Notes: generated from the letters alone by a model not told the origin. 64,000 nt of DNA from Gemmatimonadota bacterium (GCA_016720805.1 JADKJZ010000002.1:1-64000), one strand, 5' to 3'; numbered from the stretch's first letter, positions 41,637 through 50,710 are shown. Made by a program: numbers and translations.

Positions 41637-42227
41637 TTGGTGTGCGCGCTGATCACGGTGCTGTTCGCCGCGCCGTTGCGGGCACAGTGGTCCGAGCCGG
41701 GAATGCGCACCTGTCCGGCCGCCGACAGCGCCATCGGCAAGATGCGCAAGATGAACAAGCCGCGGGTGCGCTTTCTCTACATTCCCGAACGCGATGCCTC
41801 GTTGATCGTGACCCACCTGCGCGCGACGTCGTGGCAGGTGGGGCGGAGCCGTGTGGTCGGCATGGAGGGGCGGATCCCGGTGGCGGGCCGAGGGCCGGAC
41901 TCGAATCCGTCATTCGAGTTCGCGCTGATGGTGCTCGACAGTGTGGAACGGGTCCCGTCCGAGATGCCGCTCGTCATGGTCCTCGACAAGCGGGACACCC
42001 TGCGCGCCTACGACCCGCAGGTGCGGCCGGTGCTCAACCAGCCCAAGGTGAAGGGCGTCCCGTTGACGATCCGCTACGGGCTCACCGTCGAGGAGACGCG
42101 CCGTCTGGCCAAGGCGAAGGAGGCGACCGGGATGCTGGGGCCGCATCGATTCATGCTGTACGACTGGGAGTTGCACGACCTGGAGGCGGTGTATCGGGTC
42201 GCGCGGTGTGGGGGGGCTGATTGGTAG
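41637..42227 (+). CDS. Secreted hypothetical protein with repeat-derived leader
   Basis: 196 residues if started at the TTG at 41637 (GTG at 41640 is equally possible). Either opens on a signal (VCALITVLFAAPLRAQ). The longer frame would translate the palindromic repeats and is Arg-rich. The mature part has a Cys near the start (MRTCPAADSAIGKMRKM) and an alpha/beta character with strands FALMVLDSVE and MPLVMVLDKRDTLRAYDP. No family is recognised. With the repeat touching the start codon, the native promoter and ribosome site are not obvious. Confidence 0.6.
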   Translation: MVCALITVLFAAPLRAQWSEPGMRTCPAADSAIGKMRKMNKPRVRFLYIPERDASLIVTHLRATSWQVGRSRVVGMEGRIPVAGRGPDSNPSFEFALMVLDSVERVPSEMPLVMVLDKRDTLRAYDPQVRPVLNQPKVKGVPLTIRYGLTVEETRRLAKAKEATGMLGPHRFMLYDWELHDLEAVYRVARCGGADW

Positions 42228-42320
42228 GTCGTAGGTCATAAGTCGTAAGTCGTAGGTCGTAGGTCATCCCGAGCAGCCCGAGGAGCCTGCCCTGAACGCA
42301 GTCAAGGGAGCTGCGTGATC
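42228..42320. repeat. Phased repeat and half inverted-repeat element
   Basis: TAGGTCGTAGGTCATAAGTC-type repeats (42228-42265) run into a diverged left arm of the 30-bp inverted-repeat family (GTCATCCCGAG...) and then a GCCCTGAACGCAGTCAAGGG block. There is no facing right arm, so this is an incomplete element. Confidence 0.7.
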
Positions 42321-42401
42321 GCGAAGGGGCCAGCACCGGCCCACCCTGATTCACGACGACCCCTCGCTTCGCGATCTCCCCCTCTCAACATCGGATCGTC
42401 C

Positions 42402-43496
42402 ATGAACCGATTCGCTCTCACGTCCAGGCTGCTCGTCGGACTCTTACCGCTGTTGACCGTCCTGCCGCTGGCGGCTCAGGCGCCGACGCTAACGGCCACC
42501 CTCACGCGCACCGTCACCGGCGACTTCACCTACGTCGGCTCGATGGTGATCGGCGCCGACGGCTCGGTGCTGGTGTCGCAGCCGTCCGATGTGCGGCTGC
42601 TGCTGGTGACGGCGGCTCCCGAGCCGAAGGTCCTCGGCCGACGCGGGGCGGGACCGAACGAGTTCCAGTTCATCCAGGGGCTCGGTCTCGCCGGGGGAAA
42701 GTTCTGGGCCTACGATGCGCAATTGCAACGGATCACGTTCATCGAGCCGACGGGTGCCTTCGGCCCCAGCCAGCCTCTCGAGGGGTTGGCCGGGAAGCCG
42801 GCGCTTCGGGGTTTCATGTCACCGTCGCTCGTGGCCGTCGTCACTCCGGACTCGCTGCTCGTTGCGGCGTCGGCCGAGGGGACGGGGATGCTGGGGATGA
42901 TCGAGCTGGCCGAGCGCCACTTCATGATCACCGGGGCGGGGCAGCTCGCGATGCGCGAGGTGGCGCGTCGCCAGGCCGCGCCGAACTGCGCCGTGATCCA
43001 AGGGAATGGCGTCTCGCGGATCGGGCTCTGCACCGTGTCGTCCACGGCCCTCCGCCCTGATGGACGGCAGCTCGTCATCGCAGACGTCGCGTTCGGCGGC
43101 AAGCCGGCGATCACCGTCACCAGCACGCCTCGCTCAGGGGTGAAGGCGTACACCGTCACACTTCCGTTCACGCCGCGGCCGATCCCGAGTGCCGCCAGGG
43201 ACAGGAGTCGTGCCTTGATGCAGAAGTCGGCGCCCGGGGCCGAGCTACCGCCATTCCCGGAGTTCTACGACCCGATTGCCGGGGTGATCGTGAGTGCAAA
43301 CGGGGAGGCGTGGCTCACGATGTCCGCGCCCCGTGGCCAGCCGCGGACGACCTGGCGCATCGGAACCAATGGCAAGATCCTCGGCAAGCTCGTGATGGCG
43401 AACTTCACGCTCGAAGCGGCATCGGGGAGTGTGCTGTGGGGAACCACGAAGGATGCGGATGAGCTGATCTCGTTGGTACAGTACCGGGTAAAATGA
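42402..43496 (+). CDS. Secreted 6-bladed beta-propeller protein (copy D)
   Basis: 364 residues from the ATG at 42402, with a signal (LLVGLLPLLTVLPLAAQ). Landmarks: DGSVLVSQPSDVRLLLV, LGRRGAGPNEFQFIQGLGLAGGKFWAYD, the Cys pair (NCAVIQGNG...GLCTVSS) and the end GSVLWGTTKDADELISLVQYRVK. It is a clear paralogue of 33515 and of the broken 38114. Unlike those it has no adjacent peptide or thioredoxin gene and its composition matches the core genome. It may therefore represent the resident form of the family. Extracytoplasmic; function unknown. Confidence 0.82.
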   Translation: MNRFALTSRLLVGLLPLLTVLPLAAQAPTLTATLTRTVTGDFTYVGSMVIGADGSVLVSQPSDVRLLLVTAAPEPKVLGRRGAGPNEFQFIQGLGLAGGKFWAYDAQLQRITFIEPTGAFGPSQPLEGLAGKPALRGFMSPSLVAVVTPDSLLVAASAEGTGMLGMIELAERHFMITGAGQLAMREVARRQAAPNCAVIQGNGVSRIGLCTVSSTALRPDGRQLVIADVAFGGKPAITVTSTPRSGVKAYTVTLPFTPRPIPSAARDRSRALMQKSAPGAELPPFPEFYDPIAGVIVSANGEAWLTMSAPRGQPRTTWRIGTNGKILGKLVMANFTLEAASGSVLWGTTKDADELISLVQYRVK

Positions 43497-43605
43497 CGGA
43501 GTAGTAATCGATACAACTTCATCATCTCTGCGGTCGGTCCGGTTGGCGGGACACCTAGGTGCTTACCACGCATCCGGCAAAGCGTCCCGGACCTCACACT
43601 CCAAG

Positions 43606-43684
43606 ATGACATGCACCCTCGATCGGCGTAATTTCCTCCGTTGCCTCCCGGCAGCGCCTCTGCTTCCCCAACACGCGGTCCTCC
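43606..43684 (+). pseudogene. Orphan Tat-like leader before GMC gene
   Basis: An ATG at 43606 encodes MTCTLDRRNFLRCLPAAPLLP, which looks like a twin-arginine signal, but the frame is offset from the GMC dehydrogenase starting at 43685 and becomes nonsense beyond that point. It could be the start of a lost small subunit or isomerase gene, or chance. Confidence 0.35.
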
Positions 43685-45379
43685 ATGACTTTCCTTACGC
43701 GACGCGTCGTCTACGATGCGGTGATCGTCGGCTCTGGCGCCGGTGGCGGCATGGCCGCCCACGAGCTGACCAAGGCCGGTGCCAAGGTGCTCCTGCTCGA
43801 GGCCGGCGGGATGTGGGACAACACCAAGGACTCGAGCATGCTCACCCAGCCGTGGGAGACCCCGCGGCGTGGTGCCAGCACGCCGGATCGTCCCTTCGGT
43901 GAACACGACGCCTGCATCGGCGGCTGGAACATCCCGGGCGAGCCGTTCACGACGGCACCGGGGACGCGCTTCAACTGGTGGCGCGGCCGGATGCTCGGCG
44001 GCCGGACCAATCACTGGGGCCGCATCTCGCTTCGGTTCGGTCCCGACGACTTCAAGGGGAAGGACAAGGACGGCCTCGGCGACAACTGGCCAATCTCCTA
44101 CAACGACATCAAGCCGTACTACGATGAAGTCGACGACCTGGTCGGCATCTTCGGCTCGAAGGAAGGGCTGCGAAACCATCCCGACGGCAACTTCCTGCCG
44201 GCACCGAAGCCGCGCTGCTGGGAGACGGTCGTCAAGCGCGCGGCCGACAAGCACAAGGTCACCTGCATTCCGTCGCGGCTCTCGATCCTGACCAAGCCGA
44301 AGAATGGTCGCCCGGCCTGCCACTACTGCGGCCAGTGCAATCGCGGCTGCGCCACCAACTCGAACTTCACTTCGCCGAACGTGCTCCTCTTCCCGGCGAT
44401 GCAGAGCGGCCTGCTCACCATCCGCACCGACGCGATGGTGCGCGAGGTGTCGGTCAATCGTGACGGGCTCGCCGATGGCGTGATCTTCATCGACAAGCTC
44501 TCGGGGATGGAGGAGAAGGTCGAGGCGAAGGTGGTGGTGCTCGCGGCGTCGGCGTGCGAGACCGCGCGCATCATGCTGAACTCGAAGTCGGCGAAGTTCC
44601 CGCAGGGGATCGGCAATTCGAGTGGCATGGTCGGCAAGTATCTCACCGACACCACCGGGACGGACGTCGGCGGCTTCGTGCCGTCGCTGATGGACATGCC
44701 GCGCCACAACTGCGACGGCGTCGGCGGCGCGCACCTTTACATGCCATGGTGGCTCGACAACAAGAAGCTCGACTTCCCGCGCGGCTACCACATCGAGATC
44801 TGGGGTGGCATGGGGATGCCGGGCTACGGCTTCATGGGCGGCATCCAGAACTACGCCAATGGTGGCGGGTACGGCACGGCACTCAAGGATGAGTATCGCA
44901 AGCACTGGGGCGCCTCGATCGGCTTCTCGGGCCGCGGCGAGATGATTCCGAACGAGAAGTCCTTCTGCGAGCTCGACCCGAAGACGGTCGACCAGTGGGG
45001 CATTCCCGTGTTGCGCTTCCATTGGGAATGGAGCGACCACGAGCTGCTGCAGGTCAAGCACATGCAGGAGACCTTCCGCACGCTGCTCAAGGAGATGGGC
45101 GCCGAGGTGCGCAGCACGATGCCGACGAAGGAGCAGGGGTACGGCATCGCCACGGGCGGCGCGATCATTCACGAGCTCGGCTGCGTGCGGATGGGCGACA
45201 ACCCGTCGACCTCGGTGGTCAACGCCAACTGTCAGGCGTGGGATTGCAAGAATCTCTTCGTTGCCGACGGCGGGCCGTTCGTCTCGCAGGCCGACAAGAA
45301 TCCGACGTGGACCATCCTCGCGCTCTCGATGCGCACCTCGCGCTACATCGCGCAGCAGCGGAAGGAGGGGAAGCTGTGA
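43685..45379 (+). CDS. GMC-family FAD sugar dehydrogenase (third)
   Basis: 564 residues. The FAD Rossmann motif is YDAVIVGSGAGGGMAAHELTKAG. The family landmarks are GRMLGGRTNHWGRISLRF, ACHYCGQCNRGCATNSNF (CxxCxxCxxxC), HELGCVRMGDNPSTS and a C-terminal catalytic region ADKNPTWTILALSMRTSRY. It has no signal peptide. The next gene, a Tat-signal subunit, overlaps by four bases, here placed after the large subunit rather than before as at 16529. It probably oxidises a sugar or sugar alcohol in the periplasm. It is more divergent than the 17077/19610 pair, so likely another substrate. Confidence 0.88.
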   Translation: MTFLTRRVVYDAVIVGSGAGGGMAAHELTKAGAKVLLLEAGGMWDNTKDSSMLTQPWETPRRGASTPDRPFGEHDACIGGWNIPGEPFTTAPGTRFNWWRGRMLGGRTNHWGRISLRFGPDDFKGKDKDGLGDNWPISYNDIKPYYDEVDDLVGIFGSKEGLRNHPDGNFLPAPKPRCWETVVKRAADKHKVTCIPSRLSILTKPKNGRPACHYCGQCNRGCATNSNFTSPNVLLFPAMQSGLLTIRTDAMVREVSVNRDGLADGVIFIDKLSGMEEKVEAKVVVLAASACETARIMLNSKSAKFPQGIGNSSGMVGKYLTDTTGTDVGGFVPSLMDMPRHNCDGVGGAHLYMPWWLDNKKLDFPRGYHIEIWGGMGMPGYGFMGGIQNYANGGGYGTALKDEYRKHWGASIGFSGRGEMIPNEKSFCELDPKTVDQWGIPVLRFHWEWSDHELLQVKHMQETFRTLLKEMGAEVRSTMPTKEQGYGIATGGAIIHELGCVRMGDNPSTSVVNANCQAWDCKNLFVADGGPFVSQADKNPTWTILALSMRTSRYIAQQRKEGKL

Positions 45380-45963
45380 GCCAGGAACTCTCGCGTCGCG
45401 ACCTGCTCGCGGCCTTCGCGGCGACCGGCGGCGTCTTCCTGCTGCCGACGCCGGCGCAGGCCAGCGACATCACCCGCACCGTCGCCGCGGCCCGCATGGC
45501 CCCCGACGGCTTCGCGCCGAAGATCTACACGGTGCATGAGTACGAGACGGTGAAGGTGCTGGTGGACTATCTCTTCCCGAAGGATGCGCGCGGCGGCTCG
45601 GCCACCGAGGCCGGCGTGCCCGAGTTCATGGACACCTTCCTCGAGATTGAGGCGGGGATGCGCGTCGCGCATCGCGGCGGCCTGGCGTGGCTCGACCACG
45701 AGATGCGTCGCCGCACCGGCAAGGATTTCATCACCGCCAGCGACGCCGAGCGGCGCGCGATGCTCGACGAAATCGCCTATCCGGCGCGCGCCAAGGCGGA
45801 GTACAGCCACGGCGTGAACTGGTTCAACTCCTTCCGCGACTTCTCCGCCTCCGGCTACTGGACGTCGGAAATCGGCGTCACGGACCTCGGCTACATGGGG
45901 AACACCCCGGTGGCGGAGTGGACGGGGTGCACGGCGGAGGCGTACCGCAGGACAGCGGGATGA
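45376..45963 (+). CDS. Gluconate 2-dehydrogenase subunit 3-type Tat protein
   Basis: 195 residues from a GTG in the GMC stop (GTGA). The twin-arginine leader is LSRRDLLAAFAATGGVFLLP. The body has the small-subunit pattern: YTVHEYETVKVLVDYLFPKDARGG, EFMDTFLEIE and the end FSASGYWTSEIGVTDLGYMGNTPVAEWTGC. It would carry the signal-less GMC subunit through the Tat pore and complete the dehydrogenase. The same type of protein at 16529 serves the other cluster. Confidence 0.87.
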   Translation: MSQELSRRDLLAAFAATGGVFLLPTPAQASDITRTVAAARMAPDGFAPKIYTVHEYETVKVLVDYLFPKDARGGSATEAGVPEFMDTFLEIEAGMRVAHRGGLAWLDHEMRRRTGKDFITASDAERRAMLDEIAYPARAKAEYSHGVNWFNSFRDFSASGYWTSEIGVTDLGYMGNTPVAEWTGCTAEAYRRTAG

Positions 45964-46045
45964 TGGATGATAGATGATGGATGATGGAGGTGTGCGAATC
46001 CATCATCCGTCATCCATGGTCCATCATCCATCATCCATCATCCAT
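45961..46045. repeat. Inverted repeat of ATGATGG/CCATCAT units
   Basis: Phased GATGGATGATAGATGATGG units starting in the preceding stop codon face a complementary CCATCATCCATCATCC run, giving a long imperfect hairpin. It shares its logic (phased short repeats in opposed arms) with the elements at 4805-5006 and 13967-14125 but not their sequence. Confidence 0.75.
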
Positions 46046-46061
46046 TCATTGCAGAGAGCAT

Positions 46062-47306
46062 ATGCGTATCCCCAAGCGCCTCGGCGTCGGCTTCATCGGC
46101 TCGGGCTTCAACACTCGCTTCCACATCCAGGCCTGGCAGGGCGTCCGTGACGCCGACGTGCGCGGCATCTGGAGCCCGAATCAGAAGAACGCGGCATCGG
46201 CGGCGAAGCTGGCGAACGATCTGCATGTCGGGCCGGCGAAGGCCTACAAGAGCATCACCGAGATGGTCGCCGACCCGGAGATCCACGCGATCTGGCTCTG
46301 CGGCCCGAATCAGGCGCGGATCGAGAACGTGCAGGAGATCTGCGACGCGGTGATGAGCGGCAAGGGTGAGCTGATCGGCATCGCGTGCGAGAAGCCGCTG
46401 GCGCGCGGCGTCGCCGAAGCCAAGCAGGTGCTGGCGATGGTGAAGAAGGCGAAGCTGCAGCATGGCTACCTCGAGAATCAGCTCTTCTCGCCGGGAATCG
46501 TCCGCGGCCGCGACCTGATCTGGGCGCGCGGCGCGAGCACGACGGGCCGTCCCTATCTGGCGCGCGCGGCCGAGGAGCATTCGGGGCCGCACAACGCCTG
46601 GTTCTGGCAGGGCGAGAAGCAGGGCGGCGGCGTCCTCAACGACATGATGTGCCACTCGGTCGAGGTCGTGCGCTTCCTGCTGACGCAACCGGGGAAGCCG
46701 CGTGACACGCTGCGCCCGGTGAGTGTGAACGGGCGGATCGCGTCGCTCAAGTGGAGCCGGCCGACCTATGCCAAGCAACTCAAGGCACGCTTTGGGAAGG
46801 ACGTCGACTACCTCAAGCGGCCGAGCGAGGACTTCGCGAGCGTCACCATCACGTACGAGACGCCCGAGGGGCTGACCGTGATTGGCGAGGCGAGCACCTC
46901 GTGGAGCTTCGTCGGTGCTGGGCTCCGACTCAGCGGCGAACTGCTCGGCCCCGAATACTCGATGAGCTGGAACACGCTCAACAGCGAGCTCAACTGCTTC
47001 TTCTCGCGCGAGGTGGTCGGGAAGGCGGGCGAGGACCTGGTCGAGAAGCAGAACGCCGAGATGGGGTTGATGCCGGTGGTGCCGGACGAGGCGGCGGCCT
47101 ATGGCTACGTCAACGAGAACCGGCACTTCGTCGACGTTTTCCTCGGGCGGGTGGCACCACTGCTGACCTGGGACGACGGTCTCGAGGTGATGCAGATCCT
47201 GATGACGGCCTATATGAGTGCGCAGACGGAGAAGACGGTCGCCTTCCCGCCGCGCGGGCTGGATGCGTTCCTGCCGGACGTGGCGAAGGGGACCTGGAAG
47301 CCGTAA
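46062..47306 (+). CDS. Gfo/Idh/MocA-family NAD(P) oxidoreductase
   Basis: 414 residues from the ATG at 46062, just after the repeat. The N-terminal Rossmann motif is LGVGFIGSGFNTRFHIQAW, followed by IWLCGPNQARIENV and the catalytic EKPLARG motif of the family. The C-terminal alpha/beta domain includes GGGVLNDMMCHSVEVVRFLL, where the His/Asp pair lies. No signal peptide, so cytoplasmic. It follows a GMC dehydrogenase pair, so oxidation or reduction of a keto sugar from that pathway is a reasonable inference. Confidence 0.87.
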   Translation: MRIPKRLGVGFIGSGFNTRFHIQAWQGVRDADVRGIWSPNQKNAASAAKLANDLHVGPAKAYKSITEMVADPEIHAIWLCGPNQARIENVQEICDAVMSGKGELIGIACEKPLARGVAEAKQVLAMVKKAKLQHGYLENQLFSPGIVRGRDLIWARGASTTGRPYLARAAEEHSGPHNAWFWQGEKQGGGVLNDMMCHSVEVVRFLLTQPGKPRDTLRPVSVNGRIASLKWSRPTYAKQLKARFGKDVDYLKRPSEDFASVTITYETPEGLTVIGEASTSWSFVGAGLRLSGELLGPEYSMSWNTLNSELNCFFSREVVGKAGEDLVEKQNAEMGLMPVVPDEAAAYGYVNENRHFVDVFLGRVAPLLTWDDGLEVMQILMTAYMSAQTEKTVAFPPRGLDAFLPDVAKGTWKP

Positions 47307-47469
47307 CGGCACCCTCCTTGCTCAATGACATCCCCAACACTGGTAAATGGATGTCAAAGAACAACTTGCGGCTGGATTTCGTGGCATCGCCACAACGGTA
47401 TGTGGTGTTGGTCCCACAGTTCACGGCAAGGGTGTGGTTCTCCTCAATCACCCCTGGGGTGAGGCGACG

Positions 47470-48207
47470 ATGAAGTTCAATCAATTGGTGATGCGGGTGG
47501 CTGCGGTCGCGGTGGTCGGGATGTCCCTGCCGACGTCGGCTCAGGCCCAGCTCTGGTACAACGGCGACTTCAACGGCGTAAACGCCTTGTCGAGCGAGCG
47601 GAACACCACGGTCTCGCAGTCGATGGTCTACGACAACTTTGTCGTCACCGGCGCCGGATGGACGATCAACAGCGTCTTCGGGAACTTCCTCGCCAATTTT
47701 GCCTGGAGCACCGCCGACTACGAGATTCGCACCGGTGTGAGCGTCGGCAACGGCGGGACGGTTATCTCGTCCGGCACCGGTCTGGCGGCGACGCAGGTGG
47801 CAACCGGCAATTCTGGCTTCGGCCTCACCGAATACACGGCGACGATCTCGGGGCTGTCGATCTTCCTGAATCCCGGGACGTATTGGTTCGGCATGTCGGT
47901 GGTCGGCACGGGCAACAACGGCAGCGACCGGGCGTTCGTGGCCACCACATCGGGTACGGCCGGAAGCAACGTCACCATCGATGGCATATCGTTCTTCAAT
48001 TCGACGTTCTTCGGATCCAACTTCGAGGGGACGTTGGCCCAGATGCAGTACGTGCCGAGTGATTTCTCCTACGGCGTCGACGGTGCGGGATCCGGCCAGA
48101 GCACGGGCGGTGACGACGTCGTCCCCGAGCCGGCCACCATGACGCTGCTGGCGACCGGCCTCGCCGGGATGGCGGCCGCTCGCCGTCGCAAGGCTGCTCA
48201 GGGGTAA
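47470..48207 (+). CDS. PEP-CTERM sorting domain protein
   Basis: 245 residues from the ATG at 47470. The Sec signal is MRVAAVAVVGMSLPTSAQA. A beta-sandwich-like body (about residues 28-210) has many Asn/Gly/Ser and no cysteine. The C-terminus VPEPATMTLLATGLAGMAAARRRKAAQG has the VPEP motif, a membrane helix and an Arg cluster, the hallmark of exosortase-processed exported proteins. It would be cleaved and attached or released, often with exopolysaccharide. No exosortase is in the window. It is monocistronic, followed 26 bases later by a strong terminator. Confidence 0.9.
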   Translation: MKFNQLVMRVAAVAVVGMSLPTSAQAQLWYNGDFNGVNALSSERNTTVSQSMVYDNFVVTGAGWTINSVFGNFLANFAWSTADYEIRTGVSVGNGGTVISSGTGLAATQVATGNSGFGLTEYTATISGLSIFLNPGTYWFGMSVVGTGNNGSDRAFVATTSGTAGSNVTIDGISFFNSTFFGSNFEGTLAQMQYVPSDFSYGVDGAGSGQSTGGDDVVPEPATMTLLATGLAGMAAARRRKAAQG

Positions 48208-48232
48208 GCTCGTTCGTAGGTCGAACACGATG

Positions 48233-48273
48233 CGCCGGGGTCCCATTCAGGGACCCCGGCGTGTTTCTTTCAG
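48233..48273 (+). terminator. Rho-independent terminator of the PEP-CTERM gene
   Basis: A perfect 12-bp GC-rich stem (48233-48244 with 48250-48261) around ATTCA, followed by TGTTTCTTTC. It is the best intrinsic terminator seen in the window. Confidence 0.85.
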
Positions 48274-48302
48274 GCTCGTTCTCCCTCAGCCCGAGCCGCC
48301 CC

Positions 48303-48662
48303 ATGGATGACCTGACCCAGGCCAGCAGTGTCCCGCACGAAATGACCACCACCGGCTTCGACCTGCCGGGGTATCAGGTCGTCCACTCGCTCGGCGTGGT
48401 CCGCGGGGTCGTGGTCCGGAGCCGCTCGGTCATCGGCACGCTGGGTGGCAAGCTTCAGACGATCTTCGGGGGGAACATCTCCGCTTTCACGTCACTCGCC
48501 GAGCGGGCCCGGCAGCAGGCGTTCGACACGATGCTGCTGCAGGCACACCTCTCCGGGGGTAATGCGGTGATCGGCATCCGCTACGACGCCAATGAAATTC
48601 TCCCGGGCGTGACGGAAGTGCTGTGCTATGGCACTGCCGTCGTGGTGGAAGTGTTCGAGTAG
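48303..48662 (+). CDS. YbjQ/UPF0145 family protein (second copy)
   Basis: 119 residues from the ATG at 48303 (an internal ATG at 48342 is possible). The family motifs are visible: LPGYQVVHSLGVVRGVVVRSRSVIG, ERARQQAFDTMLLQAHLSGGNAVIGIRYDANEI and GTAVVVEVF at the end. It is related to, but clearly different from, the protein at 4478. Cytoplasmic; family function unknown. It stands between the terminator of the PEP-CTERM gene and the convergent symporter genes. Confidence 0.87.
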   Translation: MDDLTQASSVPHEMTTTGFDLPGYQVVHSLGVVRGVVVRSRSVIGTLGGKLQTIFGGNISAFTSLAERARQQAFDTMLLQAHLSGGNAVIGIRYDANEILPGVTEVLCYGTAVVVEVFE

Positions 48663-48688
48663 CGTTCACTGTCCGCCGGGGCGCGCGA

Positions 48689-48892
48689 TCACGACGCCGC
48701 GCGTCCCCGGCGCTTCGCCAGCCAGAGCATCATCCCACCAAACAGCAGCAACACCACTCCCCACCAGAGATTGACGTTGATCCCCAGCGACTTGGCGTAG
48801 ATGGCCTGGTCGGAGATCAGGCCGTACGCCACCAGCATGGCGCCGATGGCAGTAAACATCCAGCCGATCGGGAGGCGGAGGTCGAGGTTCAT
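48689..48892 (-). CDS. Small two-helix membrane protein
   Basis: 67 residues: MNLDLRLPIGWMFTAIGAMLVAYGLI and NLWWGVVLLLFGGMMLWLAKRRG are the two membrane segments, with a short loop between them. It lies eight bases after the sodium:solute symporter gene on the same strand, so it is very probably co-transcribed. Small proteins of this shape often accompany symporters, possibly as accessory subunits. That role is inference. Confidence 0.75.
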   Translation of the reverse strand: MNLDLRLPIGWMFTAIGAMLVAYGLISDQAIYAKSLGINVNLWWGVVLLLFGGMMLWLAKRRGRAAS

Positions 48893-48900
48893 CGGGGCGC

Positions 48901-50610
48901 TCACCAGAAGAGGATGTTGAGGACGAGCGTGAGCCCGAGGACCACGACGCCGAGCGTCGCCGGGCGCTGGTACCAGGGGAGGTTGCCGTCGGCCTGCTTC
49001 GGCGTCAGGGCATAGACGAGGCCGGCGAGTTCCTCGTCGCTCTTGTTGGCGCGCGTCGCGAGCGAGATCACGATGGTGGCCACGAAGCAGGCACTCCAGG
49101 CGACAATGGCCGTCCAGAAGTTCTGCGCCATCTCGCTCGGGTAGGTCTGCAACACGGGGCCAAGGAAGCCGCCCTTGAGCCCGGGGGTTCCACCCATCGG
49201 CAGCGTGAGCCCGTGGTGGACCGCCGCGGCGAATGTCCCGAGCAACAGGCCGAAGAAGGCACCGTGTCCGGTGGCGCGCCGCCAGAACATCCCGAGGAGG
49301 AAGGTCGCGAAGAGCGGGGCGTTCACAAAGGCGAACACCAGTTGCAGCATGTCCATGATGTTGTTGAAGCGCGTCGTCGCGTAGGCCGCGCCCACGCTGA
49401 GCAGGATCCCGACGACCGTGGCGGTGTGGCCGACCCGCAGGTAGTGCTTGTCGGACTGCCCCGGGCGGATGTAGGCCTGATAGATGTCGTAGGTCCACAC
49501 CGCGTTGAACGCGGTGACGTTGCCCGCCATCCCCGACATGAACGACGCCATCAGCGCCGTGAGCCCGAGGCCGAGCAGCCCCGATGGCAGGTAGTGCGCC
49601 AGCATCACCGGGATCGCGAGGTTGTAGTTGGGGAGGCCGTCGGCGCCGATCGGGAGGAAGCCGCCGCTGCTGTCGTGCAGCGCAATGGCGATCATCCCCG
49701 GCACGATCACCAGCATCGGGAAGATCATCTTGGGCAGTGCGGCGATCAGCGGCGTGCGGCGCGCCGCCGTCATCGACTCGGCGGCCATCGCCCGTTGCAC
49801 CACGAGGAAGTCGGTGCACCAGTAGCCGAAGGAGAGGACGAAGCCGAGGCCCATCATCATCCCGAACCACTCGACGCCCATCGGATTGTCGCCGGGGGAG
49901 CCGAGGTGGCGCCAGGCACTGCTCCATGCACCCGCCTCGTAGCCAGCCTTTGTCGCGACCGGAGCCAGCTTGGCGGTGAGGCCGCTCCAGCCGCCGACAT
50001 CCTTCAAGCCGAGGAGCACCAGCGGGAGGAAGCCGAGGACGATCAGGAAGAACTGCAGCACCTCGTTGTAGATCGCCGAGGTGAGGCCACCGAGGAAGAT
50101 GTAGGCGAGGACGATCGCGGCGGAGAGAATCACGCTGGTGTTGAAGTCCCAGCCGAGCACCAGCTCGAGCAGCTTGGCAAGGGCGTACATCGAGATGCCG
50201 GAGGAGAAGATCGTCATCGCGGCAAAGGTGAAGGCGTTGAGGCCGCGGGTCTTCTCGTCGAAGCGGAGGCGCAGGTACTCCGGGACGGAGCGCGCCTTCG
50301 AGCCGTAGTAGAACGGCATCATGAAGATGCCGACGAAGACCATCGCGGGAATGGCGCCGACCCAGTAGAAGTGCGAGGTCATCATCCCGTACTTGGCGCC
50401 CGACGCCGCCATGCCGATCACTTCCTGCGCGCCGAGGTTGGCGCTCAGGAAGGCGAGTCCGGCGATCCAGGTGGGGATCGACCGGCCCGAGATGAAGAAG
50501 TCCTCGCTGCTCTTGATCTGTCGCCGGAGCACCCAGCCGATGCCGAGCACGAAGGCGAAGTAGACGAGCAGGATGGCGTAGTCGATGCCGCCAAGCTGGA
50601 GCTGGGTCAC
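48901..50610 (-). CDS. Sodium:solute symporter (SSS family)
   Basis: 569 residues, GTG start. About 14 hydrophobic segments are present, with the SSS landmarks GRSIPTWIAGLAFLSANLGAQE in the first helices, LRFDEKTRGLNAFTFAAMTIFSSGISMYA, LGGLTSAIYNEVLQFFLIVLG and FGYWCTDFLVVQRAMAA. The closest resemblance by pattern is to the SGLT/sugar-type branch, whose members take up sugars, inositol or related solutes with Na+. In this window a role in importing sugars released or oxidised outside is plausible. It is divergent from malQ, with about 100 bases between the two starts. Confidence 0.88.
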   Translation of the reverse strand: MTQLQLGGIDYAILLVYFAFVLGIGWVLRRQIKSSEDFFISGRSIPTWIAGLAFLSANLGAQEVIGMAASGAKYGMMTSHFYWVGAIPAMVFVGIFMMPFYYGSKARSVPEYLRLRFDEKTRGLNAFTFAAMTIFSSGISMYALAKLLELVLGWDFNTSVILSAAIVLAYIFLGGLTSAIYNEVLQFFLIVLGFLPLVLLGLKDVGGWSGLTAKLAPVATKAGYEAGAWSSAWRHLGSPGDNPMGVEWFGMMMGLGFVLSFGYWCTDFLVVQRAMAAESMTAARRTPLIAALPKMIFPMLVIVPGMIAIALHDSSGGFLPIGADGLPNYNLAIPVMLAHYLPSGLLGLGLTALMASFMSGMAGNVTAFNAVWTYDIYQAYIRPGQSDKHYLRVGHTATVVGILLSVGAAYATTRFNNIMDMLQLVFAFVNAPLFATFLLGMFWRRATGHGAFFGLLLGTFAAAVHHGLTLPMGGTPGLKGGFLGPVLQTYPSEMAQNFWTAIVAWSACFVATIVISLATRANKSDEELAGLVYALTPKQADGNLPWYQRPATLGVVVLGLTLVLNILFW

Positions 50611-50710
50611 GAGGCAATTGTCCGTCGAGGGATGCGAACAAGCTCCGTTCCAAATCGCGCAAGCGCAAGGTCGGCTGGCGGAACGGTCTCGATCCTCCTA
50701 AGCTCTGCGC

